From: Limnochordia bacterium
GTDB taxonomy: Bacteria; Bacillota; Limnochordia; Darwinibacteriales; B1SED10-159
Direction: 5' to 3'
Length of the DNA: 5,764 nucleotides
NCBI GenBank assembly: GCA_007132255.1
Contig: SLOZ01000056.1
Span: 1-5,764 of the forward strand
Within the stretch, counting starts at the first letter, position 1; every line of letters starts with the position of its first letter. Both the position numbers and the translations under genes were made by a program. This document shows positions 5,646-5,764 of this stretch, in pieces. The notes beneath the pieces are model-generated. The model made no database searches. It was given only the letters and a program-made list of their open reading frames with translations, and was not told the origin of the DNA.

Positions 5646-5764
5646 TCAAACCCGCCACTGTAACGCTGCCGATGTCTGTAAGAGCCAACCGTGACGACGT
5701 TTCGTTCTTGAGCGATTGCCGCTGCTAAGGATCATTGTGAAGCGTTATGGACGTCCGCAGGTAC

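Larger units (their letters stand above)
5545..5764 (-). other. glnS leader and upstream region, no gene seen
   Basis: The 220 nt upstream of glnS hold no gene I can support on either strand. I looked for a T-box (a conserved AGGGUGGNACCGCG-type block followed by a terminator) and did not find one. A perfect 8-bp palindrome, GGACGTCC, sits at 5749-5756. The glnS frame stays open back to a TAG near the right edge, but without a binding site at the alternative start or any family-like sequence this is best read as untranslated leader. Confidence 0.5.

Noticed and set aside
5545..5688. N-terminal extension of GlnRS by 48 residues from a TTG codon
   Set aside because: The ATG at 5544 has AAAGGA 8 nt upstream and gives the usual GlnRS length and N-terminus.

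Overview
The window looks like a piece of a moderately GC-rich Bacillota chromosome, most likely a gut-type clostridial (Oscillospirales-like) anaerobe. That placement is an inference from three things: purine-rich AGGAG-type ribosome binding sites before every gene, a cytoplasmic BgaC-type GH35 beta-galactosidase, and a bacterial glutaminyl-tRNA synthetase. No rRNA or other taxonomic marker is present, so the genus cannot be named.

All four genes lie on the minus strand. In order of transcription (right to left) they are: a 220-nt leader with no recognisable gene (5545-5764); glnS (3883-5544), which ends in a strong intrinsic terminator (3814-3858); a 150-nt spacer holding short dyads; a GH35 beta-galactosidase (1915-3663); an 87-nt spacer; a PAS-GGDEF diguanylate cyclase (817-1827) with an intact active site and inhibitory site; a 36-nt spacer holding a GC-only hairpin; and an unrecognised gene (1-780) that stays open to the left edge, so its C-terminus is missing.

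glnS appears to be its own transcription unit. The galactosidase, cyclase and unknown gene follow in the same direction with no terminator visible between them, so they may be read together. The cyclase and the unknown gene are the closest pair. A link between galactoside use and c-di-GMP signalling is possible but rests only on gene order.

Nothing here is clearly a new system. The points most worth a second look are the altered class I signature motifs of GlnRS (HIGS and TSKR), the unknown protein placed directly after a feedback-inhibitable cyclase, and the hairpin between those two genes.
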